Assembly (NCBI RefSeq): GCF_013376095.1
Contig: NZ_JAAMFN010000009.1
Coordinates: forward strand, 53,358 to 117,357
Reading direction: 5' to 3'
Source of the DNA: Arthrobacter sp. SDTb3-6
Lineage (GTDB): Bacteria > Actinomycetota > Actinomycetes > Actinomycetales > Micrococcaceae
Length of the DNA stretch: 64,000 nt
Below the pieces are notes generated by a model. The model had not been told where the DNA came from, ran no database searches, and worked only from the letters and a program-made list of their open reading frames with translations. Shown piece by piece: positions 1 through 8,072 of this stretch. The translations under genes were made by a program, and so were the position numbers. Within the stretch, counting starts at the first letter, position 1. The number at the start of each line of letters is the position of its first letter.

Positions 1-764
1 GACAAGGCAATGATCCGCCCGCGCAGCGCCAGCATCTCCACAGCGGCCTCCAGCTGGTGCCGGCCCGACGTTTCAATGTGGACATCCAGGCCACGGCCGC
101 CGGACACTGAACGGGCCGCCGCCGCCAGTTCGTCCATGAGTGCGGGGGAACGGTAGTCCAGCGTGGCCGTGGCGCCCAGGCTGCGGCAGTGGCCGGCGTC
201 GTCCGCGCTTGAGGAGGTGATGACGCGGGCCCCGGCACGGACGGCCTGGACCACCAGGGCCGATCCCACCTGCCCGGTGCCGCCTCCCACAAACACCGTA
301 TCGCCCGGCTGCACGCCGGCGTGGCGGTGCAGCGCCAGCCAGGCCGTGGCCCCGGCATGCAGGACGGCTGCCGCCTCCACCGGATCCACGCCGGCCGGAA
401 GCGGGTACAGCCGGTCCGCGGGCACCACTGTGAACGCCGCACCGGCGCCGCTCCTGCCGCCGAATCCCAGCGAGTTGGACCACACCGGGTCTCCGGGCCG
501 GAAGGGGGCATCAACCGCGGCGCCCACGCGCTCCACGGTGCCGGTGGCGTCGCGCCCGATCGCCTGCGGAAAGGACAGTGCGGTGGCGTAGCCGCCGCTG
601 CGCACAAAGGTGTCCACGTGGTTCACGGCGGTGGCCGCCACGCGGACCAGCACGGCATGGTCCGGCAGCTGCGGCACAGGCAGCGGGCCAAATTCAATCA
701 CGTCGCTGCCGCCGGTGTGCCGGAAATACGCCGCGTCCATCATGTCTTGGGCCATGGACGGCAT
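1..764 (-). CDS. NADPH:quinone oxidoreductase (MDR superfamily), partial
   Basis: This is the N-terminal part (about 254 codons) of a medium-chain dehydrogenase/reductase; the C-terminus lies beyond the left edge. It should transfer hydride from NAD(P)H to quinones or similar carbonyls in the cytosol. The protein begins near MDAAYFRHTGGSDVIEFGPL, carries the GroES-like N-terminal domain, and then the nucleotide-binding glycine motif VGGGTGQVGSALVV around residues 145-158. No structural zinc cysteine cluster is visible, which fits the zinc-independent quinone reductase branch rather than true alcohol dehydrogenases. The start is uncertain: ATGs at 764, 755, 743 and 740 are all in frame, and the last two match family N-termini best, but none has a strong ribosome binding site. 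It is transcribed away from the catabolic locus and is probably unrelated to it. Confidence 0.85.
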   Translation of the reverse strand, partial: MPSMAQDMMDAAYFRHTGGSDVIEFGPLPVPQLPDHAVLVRVAATAVNHVDTFVRSGGYATALSFPQAIGRDATGTVERVGAAVDAPFRPGDPVWSNSLGFGGRSGAGAAFTVVPADRLYPLPAGVDPVEAAAVLHAGATAWLALHRHAGVQPGDTVFVGGGTGQVGSALVVQAVRAGARVITSSSADDAGHCRSLGATATLDYRSPALMDELAAAARSVSGGRGLDVHIETSGRHQLEAAVEMLALRGRIIAL

Positions 765-804
765 TTTATGCCCCAAATTTTTTTTAGCCTTAAAACAGGA
801 CCGA

Positions 805-830
805 CCCGGCGCGGGGGGGTGTGCGCCGGG
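805..830. terminator. GC-rich hairpin, possible terminator
   Basis: The arms CCCGGCGC (805-812) and GCGCCGGG (823-830) are perfectly complementary with a 10-nt loop, followed on the plus strand by CCTTT. No plus-strand gene ends just before it within the window, so its client is unclear; it may be a remnant or may insulate the divergent promoters. Confidence 0.3.
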
Positions 831-1072
831 CCTTTCATCCAAGTCCGCGGTTGATGCGCGGAAGTGGTGGCTCTTTGTTCCTGCTGGGGCCGTTCCGTCC
901 GGAGGATCCCCGTCCTCGGCGGCCCTCGATAAAGCTACCCGGCCCGTGCGGCGGCGTCGATGGGGAGAACTACCCATGCCCGGTTCCGGCGCGCCGGCAG
1001 GGCCGCATGCAGCGCGGCGCAGGAGGGAATGTCTCGCTCGTGTCTCGATTGTCCGGGCGGGCATTAAAACCG

Positions 1073-1101
1073 TTGACACGCGGGCCGTAGCATGTCATAT
1101 T
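1073..1101 (+). promoter_or_regulatory. Sigma-70-type promoter of the importer operon
   Basis: A perfect -35 box TTGACA lies at 1073-1078 and a -10 box CATATT at 1096-1101, with a 17-bp spacer. This is one of the best housekeeping-type promoters in the window. It lies about 100 bases before the substrate-binding protein gene, and its -10 box is covered by the candidate operator at 1092-1108, which fits repression. Confidence 0.7.
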
Positions 1102-1108
1102 TTACTCA
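1092..1108 (+). promoter_or_regulatory. Candidate GntR operator, site A
   Basis: The 17-mer ATGTCATATTTTACTCA matches the site at 7070-7086 at 13 of 17 positions. It overlaps the -10 box of the importer promoter. I infer that it binds the GntR/FCD regulator encoded at 11831. Confidence 0.5.
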
Positions 1109-1203
1109 CTTGTGCAGTGTGATTCAGCTAACAATTCCCGAAGCCGGCGTGCGCACAGCTGGCCCGTATTCGGCATGTTGTCACGTCAAAGGAGATGCAG
1201 GCA

Positions 1204-2370
1204 ATGAAACTTCGACTTCCCAGGGCAGTTGCCGTCGGGGCCGTGGCCGTGGCCATGCTGGCCACCAGCGGATGCAGCGGAATTCTCAGCGGCGGGGGCG
1301 GCAAATCGGCCGATTCAGGCCCGATCAAGCTGGCCGCCGTCATTCCGATGTCCGGTTCCAGCGCACCCACGGGCGTGTACATGAAGAACGGCATGCAGAT
1401 GGCGGTCGATGAGATCAACGCCAAGGGAGGTGTGCTGGGACGCCAGCTGTCCCTTGACCTGGAAGACGGCGCCTGCGATCCCACCCAGGCGGCCGCCGCG
1501 GCCAACAAGGCAGTGTCCAACGGGGCCGTGGTCTCCGTGGGCGGCTACTGCTCCGGCGCCACCTTGCCCACGCTGCCGATCTTTGCCAAGGCCAACATCC
1601 CCATGATCATCCCGGCCGCCAACTCCCAGGACCTGGTCAACCAGAAACTGCCCAATGTGTTCATGATCAACGGCACCGGCACGCAACAGGCAGCCGCTGC
1701 CGTCAAGTTCATGGCCAAGGACGGCGTGAAGAGCGTTGCCCTGATGGACGACAACACCAGCTACTCCAAGGACATTGCCACCGAGACCAAGAAGGACCTG
1801 CAGGCGGACGGCACCGTGAAGGTGGCCCTGGCCACGTCCGTGACGGCCGGCGAAAGCGACTACTCCTCGGCCGTGCATGACATCATGGGCGCCAACCCGG
1901 ACATGCTCTACTGGACCGGCTACTACCAGGAAGGCGGGCTGATCATCAACCAGCTCAAGTCCGCCGGCTACAAGGGCAAGATCATGGTGGCGGACGGCAG
2001 CGTTGACCCGTCCCTGGTGAAGATTGCCGGCGCGGCCAATGCCGAGGGAGTGTTCGCCACGATGACCCAGACCCCCGACACCATCAAGGGCGCCGAGACC
2101 TGGATCTCCGACTACACGAAGAAGTTCGGCACGGCCCCGGGCCCCTACTCCACCCAGTCCTACGACGCCGTGCGCGTGGCGGCCGAGGCCATCACCCAGG
2201 CCAAGGGGACCGACGGCGCAGCGGTCAACAAGTCGCTGGAGGCCATCAACGGCTTCAAGATCTTCTCCGGCCCGCTGAAGTTCACCCCGGAGCACACGCT
2301 GAGCAGCGGCGGCTTCCAGATCCTGGTCATCCAGGGCGGGAAGTTTGTCCTCAAGGATGCCCTGAGCTAG
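1204..2370 (+). CDS. ABC transporter substrate-binding lipoprotein, LivJ type
   Basis: A periplasmic-binding-protein-like lipoprotein that should capture an amino-acid ligand outside the membrane and hand it to the permeases encoded next. It has a basic N-terminus, a hydrophobic signal and a lipobox ending LATSGC, so the mature protein starts at that cysteine. The body (ligand-binding fold type 1) begins GPIKLAAVIPMSGSSAPTG, typical of the branched-chain amino-acid binding family; 388 residues is the usual length. I chose ATG 1204 over ATG 1195 because AAAGGAG ends only one base before 1195 but sits about 9 bases before 1204. The family normally binds Leu/Ile/Val. The context, with hydroxyproline enzymes directly downstream, suggests that hydroxyproline or its epimer is the real ligand. 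Confidence 0.92.
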   Translation: MKLRLPRAVAVGAVAVAMLATSGCSGILSGGGGKSADSGPIKLAAVIPMSGSSAPTGVYMKNGMQMAVDEINAKGGVLGRQLSLDLEDGACDPTQAAAAANKAVSNGAVVSVGGYCSGATLPTLPIFAKANIPMIIPAANSQDLVNQKLPNVFMINGTGTQQAAAAVKFMAKDGVKSVALMDDNTSYSKDIATETKKDLQADGTVKVALATSVTAGESDYSSAVHDIMGANPDMLYWTGYYQEGGLIINQLKSAGYKGKIMVADGSVDPSLVKIAGAANAEGVFATMTQTPDTIKGAETWISDYTKKFGTAPGPYSTQSYDAVRVAAEAITQAKGTDGAAVNKSLEAINGFKIFSGPLKFTPEHTLSSGGFQILVIQGGKFVLKDALS

Positions 2371-2376
2371 CCCAGG

Positions 2377-2416
2377 CCAGGCAGGCGGGCGCGGCCTCCC
2401 GGGCCCGCCTGCCTGG
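2377..2416 (+). other. Perfect 14-bp stem-loop between binding protein and permease
   Basis: The arms CCAGGCAGGCGGGC (2377-2390) and GCCCGCCTGCCTGG (2403-2416) pair perfectly around a 12-nt loop, and no U tract follows. Such hairpins between a binding-protein gene and its permease commonly stabilise the upstream message or partly terminate transcription, giving more binding protein than permease. The role here is inferred. Confidence 0.6.
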
Positions 2417-2463
2417 CACCTCCCGTCCCGAACACCGCTTGCACGGCTTTAGGCAGGTCACGC

Positions 2464-3357
2464 ATGACCCAACTCATCTGGAACGGCCTCTTCGTCGGTT
2501 CCTTTTACGCACTCATTGCCCTGGGCTATTCCATGGTCTACGGCATCATCAAGCTCCTGAACTTCGCCCACGGCGACATCTACATGCTCGGCGCGTTTGT
2601 CGGCTTCGCCATGCTGAGCTCCGTCGGGGTGATCCCGGCGTCCATGTCCATCACGGCACTGCTGATCGTGCTGCTGCTGTGCATGCTCGTGACCGGCGGG
2701 ATCGGCGTCGGCATTGAATACCTGGCGTACCGGCCGCTGCGGAACTCGCCCCGGCTCGCCGTGCTGATCACCGCCGTCGGCGCGTCATTCACCCTGGAAT
2801 ACGGCGTCAGCGCCGTGGCCGGCCCCAACCCCAAGGTTTTCCCGGTTCGGCTGGAGGGGGACAGCTTCACCGTGCTCGGCGCCCGCATCTCCGTCCCGCA
2901 GATCGTGCTCATGGTCATTGCCGTGCTGCTGATGGTGGGGCTGAACTCCTACATCCAGCGCACCTCGATGGGCCGTGCCATGCGCGCCATCGCCCTGGAC
3001 ACCAAGGGCTCGCTGCTCATGGGCATCAACGTCAACAAGGTCATCACCTGGACGTTCTTCATCGGCTCCGCGCTCGCCGGCGCGGCGGGCGTCATGGCCG
3101 GGGCCTACTACGGCAAGATCGACTTCCTCATGGGCTTCATCATCGGCCTGAAGGCGTTCACCGCGGCCGTCATCGGCGGCATCGGCAACATCAAGGGTGC
3201 CATGCTCGGCGGCCTGCTGCTGGGCCTGCTGGAGGCCTTCGGGTCCCAGTGGCTGGGCGGCCAATGGCGCGACGTCTTCACCTTTGGCGTCCTCATTGCC
3301 TTCCTGACCCTCAAGCCCACCGGCCTGCTGGGCGAACGCGTGACGGAGAGGGTGTAG
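2464..3357 (+). CDS. ABC permease, LivH type
   Basis: An inner-membrane permease of the branched-chain amino-acid ABC family, 297 residues, which is the usual size. It is strongly hydrophobic, with about eight predicted helices, and carries the family motif NFAHGDIYMLGAF near residues 40-52 and the conserved region GLKAFTAAVIGGIGNIKGAM near the C-terminus that contacts the ATPases. It should form the channel with the LivM-type protein encoded next. The start ATG 2464 follows only a weak AGG-rich ribosome binding site, so expression may depend on the stem-loop upstream. It belongs to the importer operon with 1204-5994. Confidence 0.93.
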   Translation: MTQLIWNGLFVGSFYALIALGYSMVYGIIKLLNFAHGDIYMLGAFVGFAMLSSVGVIPASMSITALLIVLLLCMLVTGGIGVGIEYLAYRPLRNSPRLAVLITAVGASFTLEYGVSAVAGPNPKVFPVRLEGDSFTVLGARISVPQIVLMVIAVLLMVGLNSYIQRTSMGRAMRAIALDTKGSLLMGINVNKVITWTFFIGSALAGAAGVMAGAYYGKIDFLMGFIIGLKAFTAAVIGGIGNIKGAMLGGLLLGLLEAFGSQWLGGQWRDVFTFGVLIAFLTLKPTGLLGERVTERV

Positions 3358-3359
3358 CC

Positions 3360-4424
3360 ATGAGCGACAACGTCGACACCTCCCGCGCCCCGCGCCGCAT
3401 CGGCAAGCCCGCCAGCCGCGTCTCCCGCCTGTTTGAAAGCCGGCAGCTGGGCTGGGCGGCCTTCGCCATCGCCGTGCTCTTCCCCTTTGTGCTGGCCAGC
3501 AACTACGCCATGAGCATCGGCACCACGGCCGTGATCTTCATCCTGCTCGCCTCCGGCCTGAACATTGTGGTGGGCTACTGCGGACTGCTGGACCTGGGCT
3601 ACATCGCCTTCATGGCGGTGGGCGCCTACACCGCCGGCATCCTCTCCAAGGCGTGGGAACTGCCCATCCTCTTCACCATCCCGGCCGTCGTGGGGATGTG
3701 CATCCTGGCCGGGCTGATCATCGGCGGGCCCACGCTGCGCCTGCGCAGCGACTACCTGGCCATCGTGACCCTCGGCTTCGGCGAAATCATCCGCCTGACG
3801 GCGAACAACCTGTCCGTCACCGGCGGCCCGTCCGGCATCTACGGCATCCCGGGTGTGGAATTGTTTGGCCTGGACCTCTCCGCCCCGGTCCCCTTCTACT
3901 ACTTCTGCGTGGTGGTCGTGGCGTTGATGGTCCTCGGCTCCGCCCGGCTGGGCAAGTCCCGGCTGGGCCGGGCCTGGCGGTTTGTGCGCGAGGATGAGGA
4001 CGCCGCGGAGGCCATGGGCATCCACACCTACAAGGTGAAGCTGGCCGCCTACATCTTCGGGGCCATCTGGGGCGGGATCGGCGGGGTGCTGTTTGCCTCC
4101 CACCTCTCCGCCATCTCCCCGCAAAGCTTTGTGTTCCTGCAGTCGGCCCTGGTGCTGATGGCCGTGGTGCTCGGCGGCATGGGGAACACGCGCGGGGTGG
4201 TGGTGGGCGCCGTCGTCATTTCCCTGCTGCCGGAATTCCTGCGGGACCTGGGCAACCTGCGCTACGTGATCTTCGGCGTCGTGCTGGTGGCCGTCATGGT
4301 GCTCCGGCCCCAGGGTTTCTGGCCGTCGCGCGCCTATGAACCTGAACAGCCCAAGGACGTCAAGGACGACGCCGGCCCCGGCCCGGGTGCCCCCGTCGCC
4401 ACCGCAAAGGAAGGGACCCCGTGA
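3360..4424 (+). CDS. ABC permease, LivM type
   Basis: The second membrane subunit of the importer, 354 residues. A polar N-terminus of about 35 residues precedes the helices. The motif GLLDLGYIAFMAVGAYTAGI is the LivM signature, and the C-terminal third carries the ATPase-coupling segment around VLGGMGNTRGVVVGA. ATG 3360 starts two bases after the LivH-type stop and is preceded by GGAGAGGG, so it is translationally coupled. The C-terminus has a hydrophilic Pro/Ala/Asp-rich tail. The substrate is inferred from the neighbouring enzymes. Confidence 0.92.
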   Translation: MSDNVDTSRAPRRIGKPASRVSRLFESRQLGWAAFAIAVLFPFVLASNYAMSIGTTAVIFILLASGLNIVVGYCGLLDLGYIAFMAVGAYTAGILSKAWELPILFTIPAVVGMCILAGLIIGGPTLRLRSDYLAIVTLGFGEIIRLTANNLSVTGGPSGIYGIPGVELFGLDLSAPVPFYYFCVVVVALMVLGSARLGKSRLGRAWRFVREDEDAAEAMGIHTYKVKLAAYIFGAIWGGIGGVLFASHLSAISPQSFVFLQSALVLMAVVLGGMGNTRGVVVGAVVISLLPEFLRDLGNLRYVIFGVVLVAVMVLRPQGFWPSRAYEPEQPKDVKDDAGPGPGAPVATAKEGTP

Positions 4425-5284
4425 GCCCGCTGCTGGAAGTGCGCGATTTGCAGATTGCCTTTGGCGGGGTGAAGGCCGTCAACGGACTCTCCTTCTCCGC
4501 CGACGCCGGGGAGATCGTCTCGGTGATCGGGCCCAACGGTGCCGGGAAGACCAGCGCCTTCAACTGCATCACCGGGTTTTACAAGCCGGTGGGCGGGAAG
4601 GTGGTGCTGGACGGAGCGGACATCACCGGCAAGCGCCCGGCCGTGATTGCGGCCACCGGGGTGACCCGCACCTTCCAGAACCTGCGCCTGTTCCCGGACC
4701 TGACGGTGCTGGACAACGTGCGCGGCGGCATGCACCTGTACGGCGGGCAGAATTTTGTGGACGCCCTGTTCCACACGCCCCGGTACCGCAAAAGCGAACG
4801 GGCCTACACCCGCGAGGCGCACCGCTGGCTGGACTTTGTGGGCTACAAGGGCGGGCGCGGCATCCCGGTGCGCAACCTTGCCTATGGCCAGCAGCGCCAG
4901 GTGGAAATGGCCCGCGCCATGGCCCGCAAGGCCAAGCTGGTGCTGCTGGACGAGCCCGGCGCCGGGCTGAACCACTCGGAAAAACAGGAACTGCTGGAAC
5001 TGTGCCGCAAGATCCGGGACCTCGGCGCCGCCGTCGTGCTCATTGAGCACGACATGGGCGTGGTCATGGAGGTCAGCGAACGGGTGGTGGTGATGAACTT
5101 TGGCAAGGAGATCGCGGACGGGACCCCCGATCAGGTGAAGGCGAACCCGGCCGTCATCGAGGCCTACCTCGGCAAGGCCGACGACGAACCGGTCCCGCCG
5201 CCGACCGCCGCGGCCGTGCACGACGCCGAAGCGGCCGCCAACGAGGCGGCCGGATCCGACGGAAGCGAAGGGGGCCGGGGCTGA
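4421..5284 (+). CDS. ABC transporter ATPase, LivG type
   Basis: A cytosolic ATPase that powers the importer. It shows Walker A GPNGAGKTS near residues 30-38, a signature region LAYGQQRQVEMARAMA, Walker B LVLLDEPGAGLN and the switch EHDMGVVMEVSERVVV. The GTG start at 4421 overlaps the LivM-type stop by four bases. At 287 residues it is longer than the roughly 255 typical of LivG. The extra part is a C-terminal Ala/Glu/Pro-rich tail of about 35 residues after the usual end at AYLGKADD, probably disordered. Confidence 0.93.
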   Translation: MSPLLEVRDLQIAFGGVKAVNGLSFSADAGEIVSVIGPNGAGKTSAFNCITGFYKPVGGKVVLDGADITGKRPAVIAATGVTRTFQNLRLFPDLTVLDNVRGGMHLYGGQNFVDALFHTPRYRKSERAYTREAHRWLDFVGYKGGRGIPVRNLAYGQQRQVEMARAMARKAKLVLLDEPGAGLNHSEKQELLELCRKIRDLGAAVVLIEHDMGVVMEVSERVVVMNFGKEIADGTPDQVKANPAVIEAYLGKADDEPVPPPTAAAVHDAEAAANEAAGSDGSEGGRG

Positions 5285-5994
5285 TGGCCATGCTCGAATT
5301 TGAGAACGTGGAAGTGTTCTACGGCAAGATCCAGGCGCTGCGCGGCATCAACGTCCGGGTCGAGGAGGGCGAGATCGTCGCGCTGCTGGGCAACAACGGC
5401 GCCGGCAAGACCACCACGCTGTCCACGGCGTCGGCCATTGTGAAGGCGCACTCCGGGCGGATCAGCTTTGACGGCAAGGACATCACCCGCGCCAAGCCGT
5501 GGGAGGTGGTGGGCGCCGGCCTGATCCACGTCCCGGAGGGCCGGCGGATCTTCTCCACCCTCTCCGTGCTGGAAAACCTGCAGCTGGGCGGGTACCTGGT
5601 CAAGGACCGCGCGGCCGTGCAAAGGCGGCTCAAGGACGTCCTTGAACTGCTCCCGCTGCTGGCGCAGCGGCGCACGCAGCAGGGCGGCACGCTGTCCGGC
5701 GGCGAGCAGCAGATGCTGGCGATTGGCCGGGCGCTCATTGCCGGGCCGCGCATGCTGATGCTGGACGAGCCGTCCATGGGGCTGGCGCCGCTCATCGTGG
5801 CCCAGGTCATGGACGTAATCAGGGAAGTCAACGCCAACGGCACCACCGTGCTGCTCGTGGAACAAAACGCGCGGGCCGCCCTGAAGATCACCAGCCGCGG
5901 CTACGTCATTGAAAACGGGGCCACCACCATGACCGGCACCGGCGCGGAACTGATGGCGGATTCACGCATTGTTGAGGCATACCTGGGGTCGTAG
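5284..5994 (+). CDS. ABC transporter ATPase, LivF type
   Basis: The second ATPase of the importer, 236 residues, normal for LivF. It has Walker A GNNGAGKTTTLS, the signature LSGGEQQMLAIGRALI and Walker B LMLDEPSMGLAP. The ATG overlaps the LivG-type stop by one base (TGATG); an alternative ATG lies two codons further on at 5290. It pairs with the LivG-type ATPase to form the heterodimer. It is the last transport gene before the epimerase at 6024, only 29 bases away, so import and the first enzyme are likely co-transcribed. Confidence 0.93.
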   Translation: MAMLEFENVEVFYGKIQALRGINVRVEEGEIVALLGNNGAGKTTTLSTASAIVKAHSGRISFDGKDITRAKPWEVVGAGLIHVPEGRRIFSTLSVLENLQLGGYLVKDRAAVQRRLKDVLELLPLLAQRRTQQGGTLSGGEQQMLAIGRALIAGPRMLMLDEPSMGLAPLIVAQVMDVIREVNANGTTVLLVEQNARAALKITSRGYVIENGATTMTGTGAELMADSRIVEAYLGS

Positions 5995-6023
5995 GATCCC
6001 AGCTGGTCTAAAAAGGGGACGGG

Positions 6024-7049
6024 ATGAAGGCGGAAACGTGGGACATTGGCACCGTGGACTACCACACGGCGGGTGAGCCGTTCCGGATAGTGCCGGCCCC
6101 GCCCTTCCTGATCGCGGGCGAAACCGTGCTGGAACGCCGCGAAAGCGCCATGACGGGGGACGCGGACAAGCTGCGCCGCCTGCTGGTCAACGAACCCCGC
6201 GGGCATGCCGACATGTACGGCGGCTTCATCGTCCCGCCGAACGACGCCGGCGCCCACTTTGGCGTGCTGTTCTGGCACAAGGACGGCTTCTCCACGGCCT
6301 GCGGGCACGGGACCATCGCCTTGGGCGCATGGGCCGTGCGCAGCGGCCGGGTGCGCGCCGCGGACGACGGCGACACCGACGTGGTCATCGACGTCCCCTC
6401 CGGGCGGGTCACCGCCCGGGTGGGCGTGGCGGCCGGGCGGGTCACGGGGGTCACCTTCCGCAACGTCCCGTCCTACGTGGTGGACCGGGACGTGGAGGTG
6501 AAGACCCCCGACTTTGGCCGGCTGCGCGTGGATGTGCTGTGGGGCGGGGCGCTGTACGCCGCGCTGCCGGCGCAGGCGGCGGGACTGGACGTCACGCCGT
6601 CGAACCTGCACCGGCTCATCGACGCCGGCCGGCAGGTGAAGGCCGCGCTCGCCGGCCATCCCGCCGCGCACCACCCCTCCGACACCCGGCTGGATGGCAT
6701 TTACGGCACCATCTTCCACGAACCGGTGGGCCCGGACAGCGGGCTGGAGCTGCGCGGGGCGCTGGCGCAGCGCAACGTGGCGGTCTTTGCCGACGGGCAG
6801 GTGGACCGCTCGCCGTGCGGCTCGGGCACGGCGGCGCGCGTGGCCGCGCTGACGGATTCCGGCGAACTGGCCTACGGCGACGTGCTGGACCACTTTTCCA
6901 TCATCGACTCCCACTTCACCGCCCGGGTGGCGGACCACTCCGAGGCGGGCGTGGTGGTGGAGGTCCTGGGGCAGGCGTTCCCGGTGGGGGAGGGGAAGTT
7001 CACCCTGGAGGCCGACGACGAACTGGGCCTGGGGTTCGTGCTGCGGTAG
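6024..7049 (+). CDS. Proline racemase family, probable hydroxyproline 2-epimerase (copy 1)
   Basis: A cytosolic cofactor-free epimerase of the proline racemase family, 341 residues. It keeps both catalytic cysteines: Cys93 in TACGHGTIALG and Cys265 in DRSPCGSGT. Trans-3-hydroxy-L-proline dehydratases of this family replace one of these cysteines, commonly the second by Thr, so an epimerase or racemase is favoured. Its likely job is C2 epimerisation of trans-4-hydroxy-L-proline to cis-4-hydroxy-D-proline or of a 3-hydroxyproline isomer. The RBS AAAAGGGGACGGG precedes ATG 6024. It is the last gene of the importer unit, before a new operator and leader at 7070. It is clearly diverged from copy 2 at 8073, so the two may differ in substrate. 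Confidence 0.85.
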   Translation: MKAETWDIGTVDYHTAGEPFRIVPAPPFLIAGETVLERRESAMTGDADKLRRLLVNEPRGHADMYGGFIVPPNDAGAHFGVLFWHKDGFSTACGHGTIALGAWAVRSGRVRAADDGDTDVVIDVPSGRVTARVGVAAGRVTGVTFRNVPSYVVDRDVEVKTPDFGRLRVDVLWGGALYAALPAQAAGLDVTPSNLHRLIDAGRQVKAALAGHPAAHHPSDTRLDGIYGTIFHEPVGPDSGLELRGALAQRNVAVFADGQVDRSPCGSGTAARVAALTDSGELAYGDVLDHFSIIDSHFTARVADHSEAGVVVEVLGQAFPVGEGKFTLEADDELGLGFVLR

Positions 7050-7069
7050 CACCCTCCGGCCCTAGTATT

Positions 7070-7086
7070 ATGTGACATTGTACTGA
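7070..7086 (+). promoter_or_regulatory. Candidate GntR operator, site B
   Basis: The 17-mer ATGTGACATTGTACTGA contains the palindrome ATGT-G-ACAT, whose GT-N-AC core is the half-site spacing known for FadR-type GntR proteins. It differs from the site at 12570-12586 at only two positions. It stands 71 bases before the DapA-like gene, so a second promoter of the regulon probably lies here. Confidence 0.6.
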
Positions 7087-7103
7087 TAGTGTGAGAACCA
7101 TCA

Positions 7104-7120
7104 CTCCCCGTGCCGGGGAG
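7104..7120 (+). other. Small leader hairpin
   Basis: CTCCCCG (7104-7110) and CGGGGAG (7114-7120) form a 7-bp stem with a 3-nt loop in the leader of the DapA-like gene, downstream of the candidate operator. It could end transcripts from the epimerase gene or stabilise the new 5' end; no U tract follows. Confidence 0.4.
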
Positions 7121-7156
7121 GCCGACAACCGTCCTTCCAACGCAAAGGAGCCCCTC

Positions 7157-8062
7157 ATGACAACCCGAACCCGGCCCTGGCACGGCATCCATGTGGCCAC
7201 CGCCCTGCCGTTCAATGCCGACGGCAGCGTGGACTTCGCGGCCTACGCGGAGCACGTGGCCTGGCTGGCTGCCAACGGCTGTGACGGCGCCTGCCCCAAC
7301 GGCTCGCTGGGCGAGTACCAGACCCTGACGGCGGAGGAACGGGCAAAGGTGGTTCAGACCGCCGTCGCCGCCTCCCCGGAGGGCTTCACGGTGATGCCCG
7401 GCGTGGCCGCCTACGGCGCCGACGAATCCCGCCGCTGGGCCGAGCAGGCACGGGATGCCGGAGCCGCGTCCGTGCTGGCGCTGCCGCCCAACACCTTCAA
7501 GGCCGACGACGACGCGGTCCTGGCCCACTACCGGGAAGTGGCGAAGGCCGGCCTGCCCGTGGTGGCCTACAACAACCCCTACGACACCAAGGTGGACTTG
7601 GTGCCCGCGCTGCTGGCGCGCCTCCATGGCGAGGGGCTCATCGTGGCCGTGAAGGAATTCACCGGGGACGTGCGCCGCGCCTACGAGATTGCCGAACTGG
7701 CACCGGAGCTGGACCTGCTGGTGGGCTCCGATGACGTCCTGCTGGAACTGGGCCTGGCCGGGGCCGTGGGCTGGATTGCCGGCTACCCCAACGCCATCCC
7801 GCAAAGCACCGTGGAACTTTACAACCTCGCCACCAGCGGGGCCGCGGAGGACATCAAGGCGGCGCTGCCCATCTACCGGGACCTGCATCCGCTGCTGCGC
7901 TGGGACTCCAAGCCGGAGTTCGTCCAGTCCATCAAGCTCTCCATGGACCTTGCCGGGCGCAAGGGCGGCGCCTGCCGCCAGCCGCGCCTGCCGCTGCCCG
8001 CGGACGTCGCCGCCCGGATCACCGCCGACACCGAGGCCGTGCTGGCCAAGGGCTACAAGTAA
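7157..8062 (+). CDS. DapA-family lyase, probable 1-pyrroline-4-hydroxy-2-carboxylate deaminase
   Basis: A TIM-barrel class I lyase/deaminase of the dihydrodipicolinate synthase family, 301 residues. It has the Schiff-base lysine Lys166 in IVAVKEFTGD, the conserved Tyr138 in VVAYNNPYD and the NGSLGEY loop at 48-54. In hydroxyproline catabolism a member of this family converts delta1-pyrroline-4-hydroxy-2-carboxylate to alpha-ketoglutarate semialdehyde, releasing ammonia. Context supports that role over lysine synthesis, since the epimerase, D-hydroxyproline dehydrogenase and semialdehyde dehydrogenase genes surround it. ATG 7157 has AAAGGAG seven bases upstream; a longer frame from 7091 has no such site and crosses the leader hairpin. 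Confidence 0.88.
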   Translation: MTTRTRPWHGIHVATALPFNADGSVDFAAYAEHVAWLAANGCDGACPNGSLGEYQTLTAEERAKVVQTAVAASPEGFTVMPGVAAYGADESRRWAEQARDAGAASVLALPPNTFKADDDAVLAHYREVAKAGLPVVAYNNPYDTKVDLVPALLARLHGEGLIVAVKEFTGDVRRAYEIAELAPELDLLVGSDDVLLELGLAGAVGWIAGYPNAIPQSTVELYNLATSGAAEDIKAALPIYRDLHPLLRWDSKPEFVQSIKLSMDLAGRKGGACRQPRLPLPADVAARITADTEAVLAKGYK

Positions 8063-8072
8063 AGGCCCATCC

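Larger units (their letters stand above)
765..1203. other. Non-coding gap between two divergent genes
   Basis: No credible gene is seen in these 439 bases. The stretch holds a run of eight or more T at about 778-785, a GC hairpin at 805-830, and the strong promoter for the downstream importer at 1073-1101. Open frames across it have no family resemblance and unlike codon use. Confidence 0.6.

Noticed and set aside
1204..5994. Calling the importer a branched-chain amino-acid transporter by substrate
   Set aside because: Family membership is clear, but the genes are next to and co-regulated with hydroxyproline enzymes, so I leave the substrate open and favour hydroxyproline.
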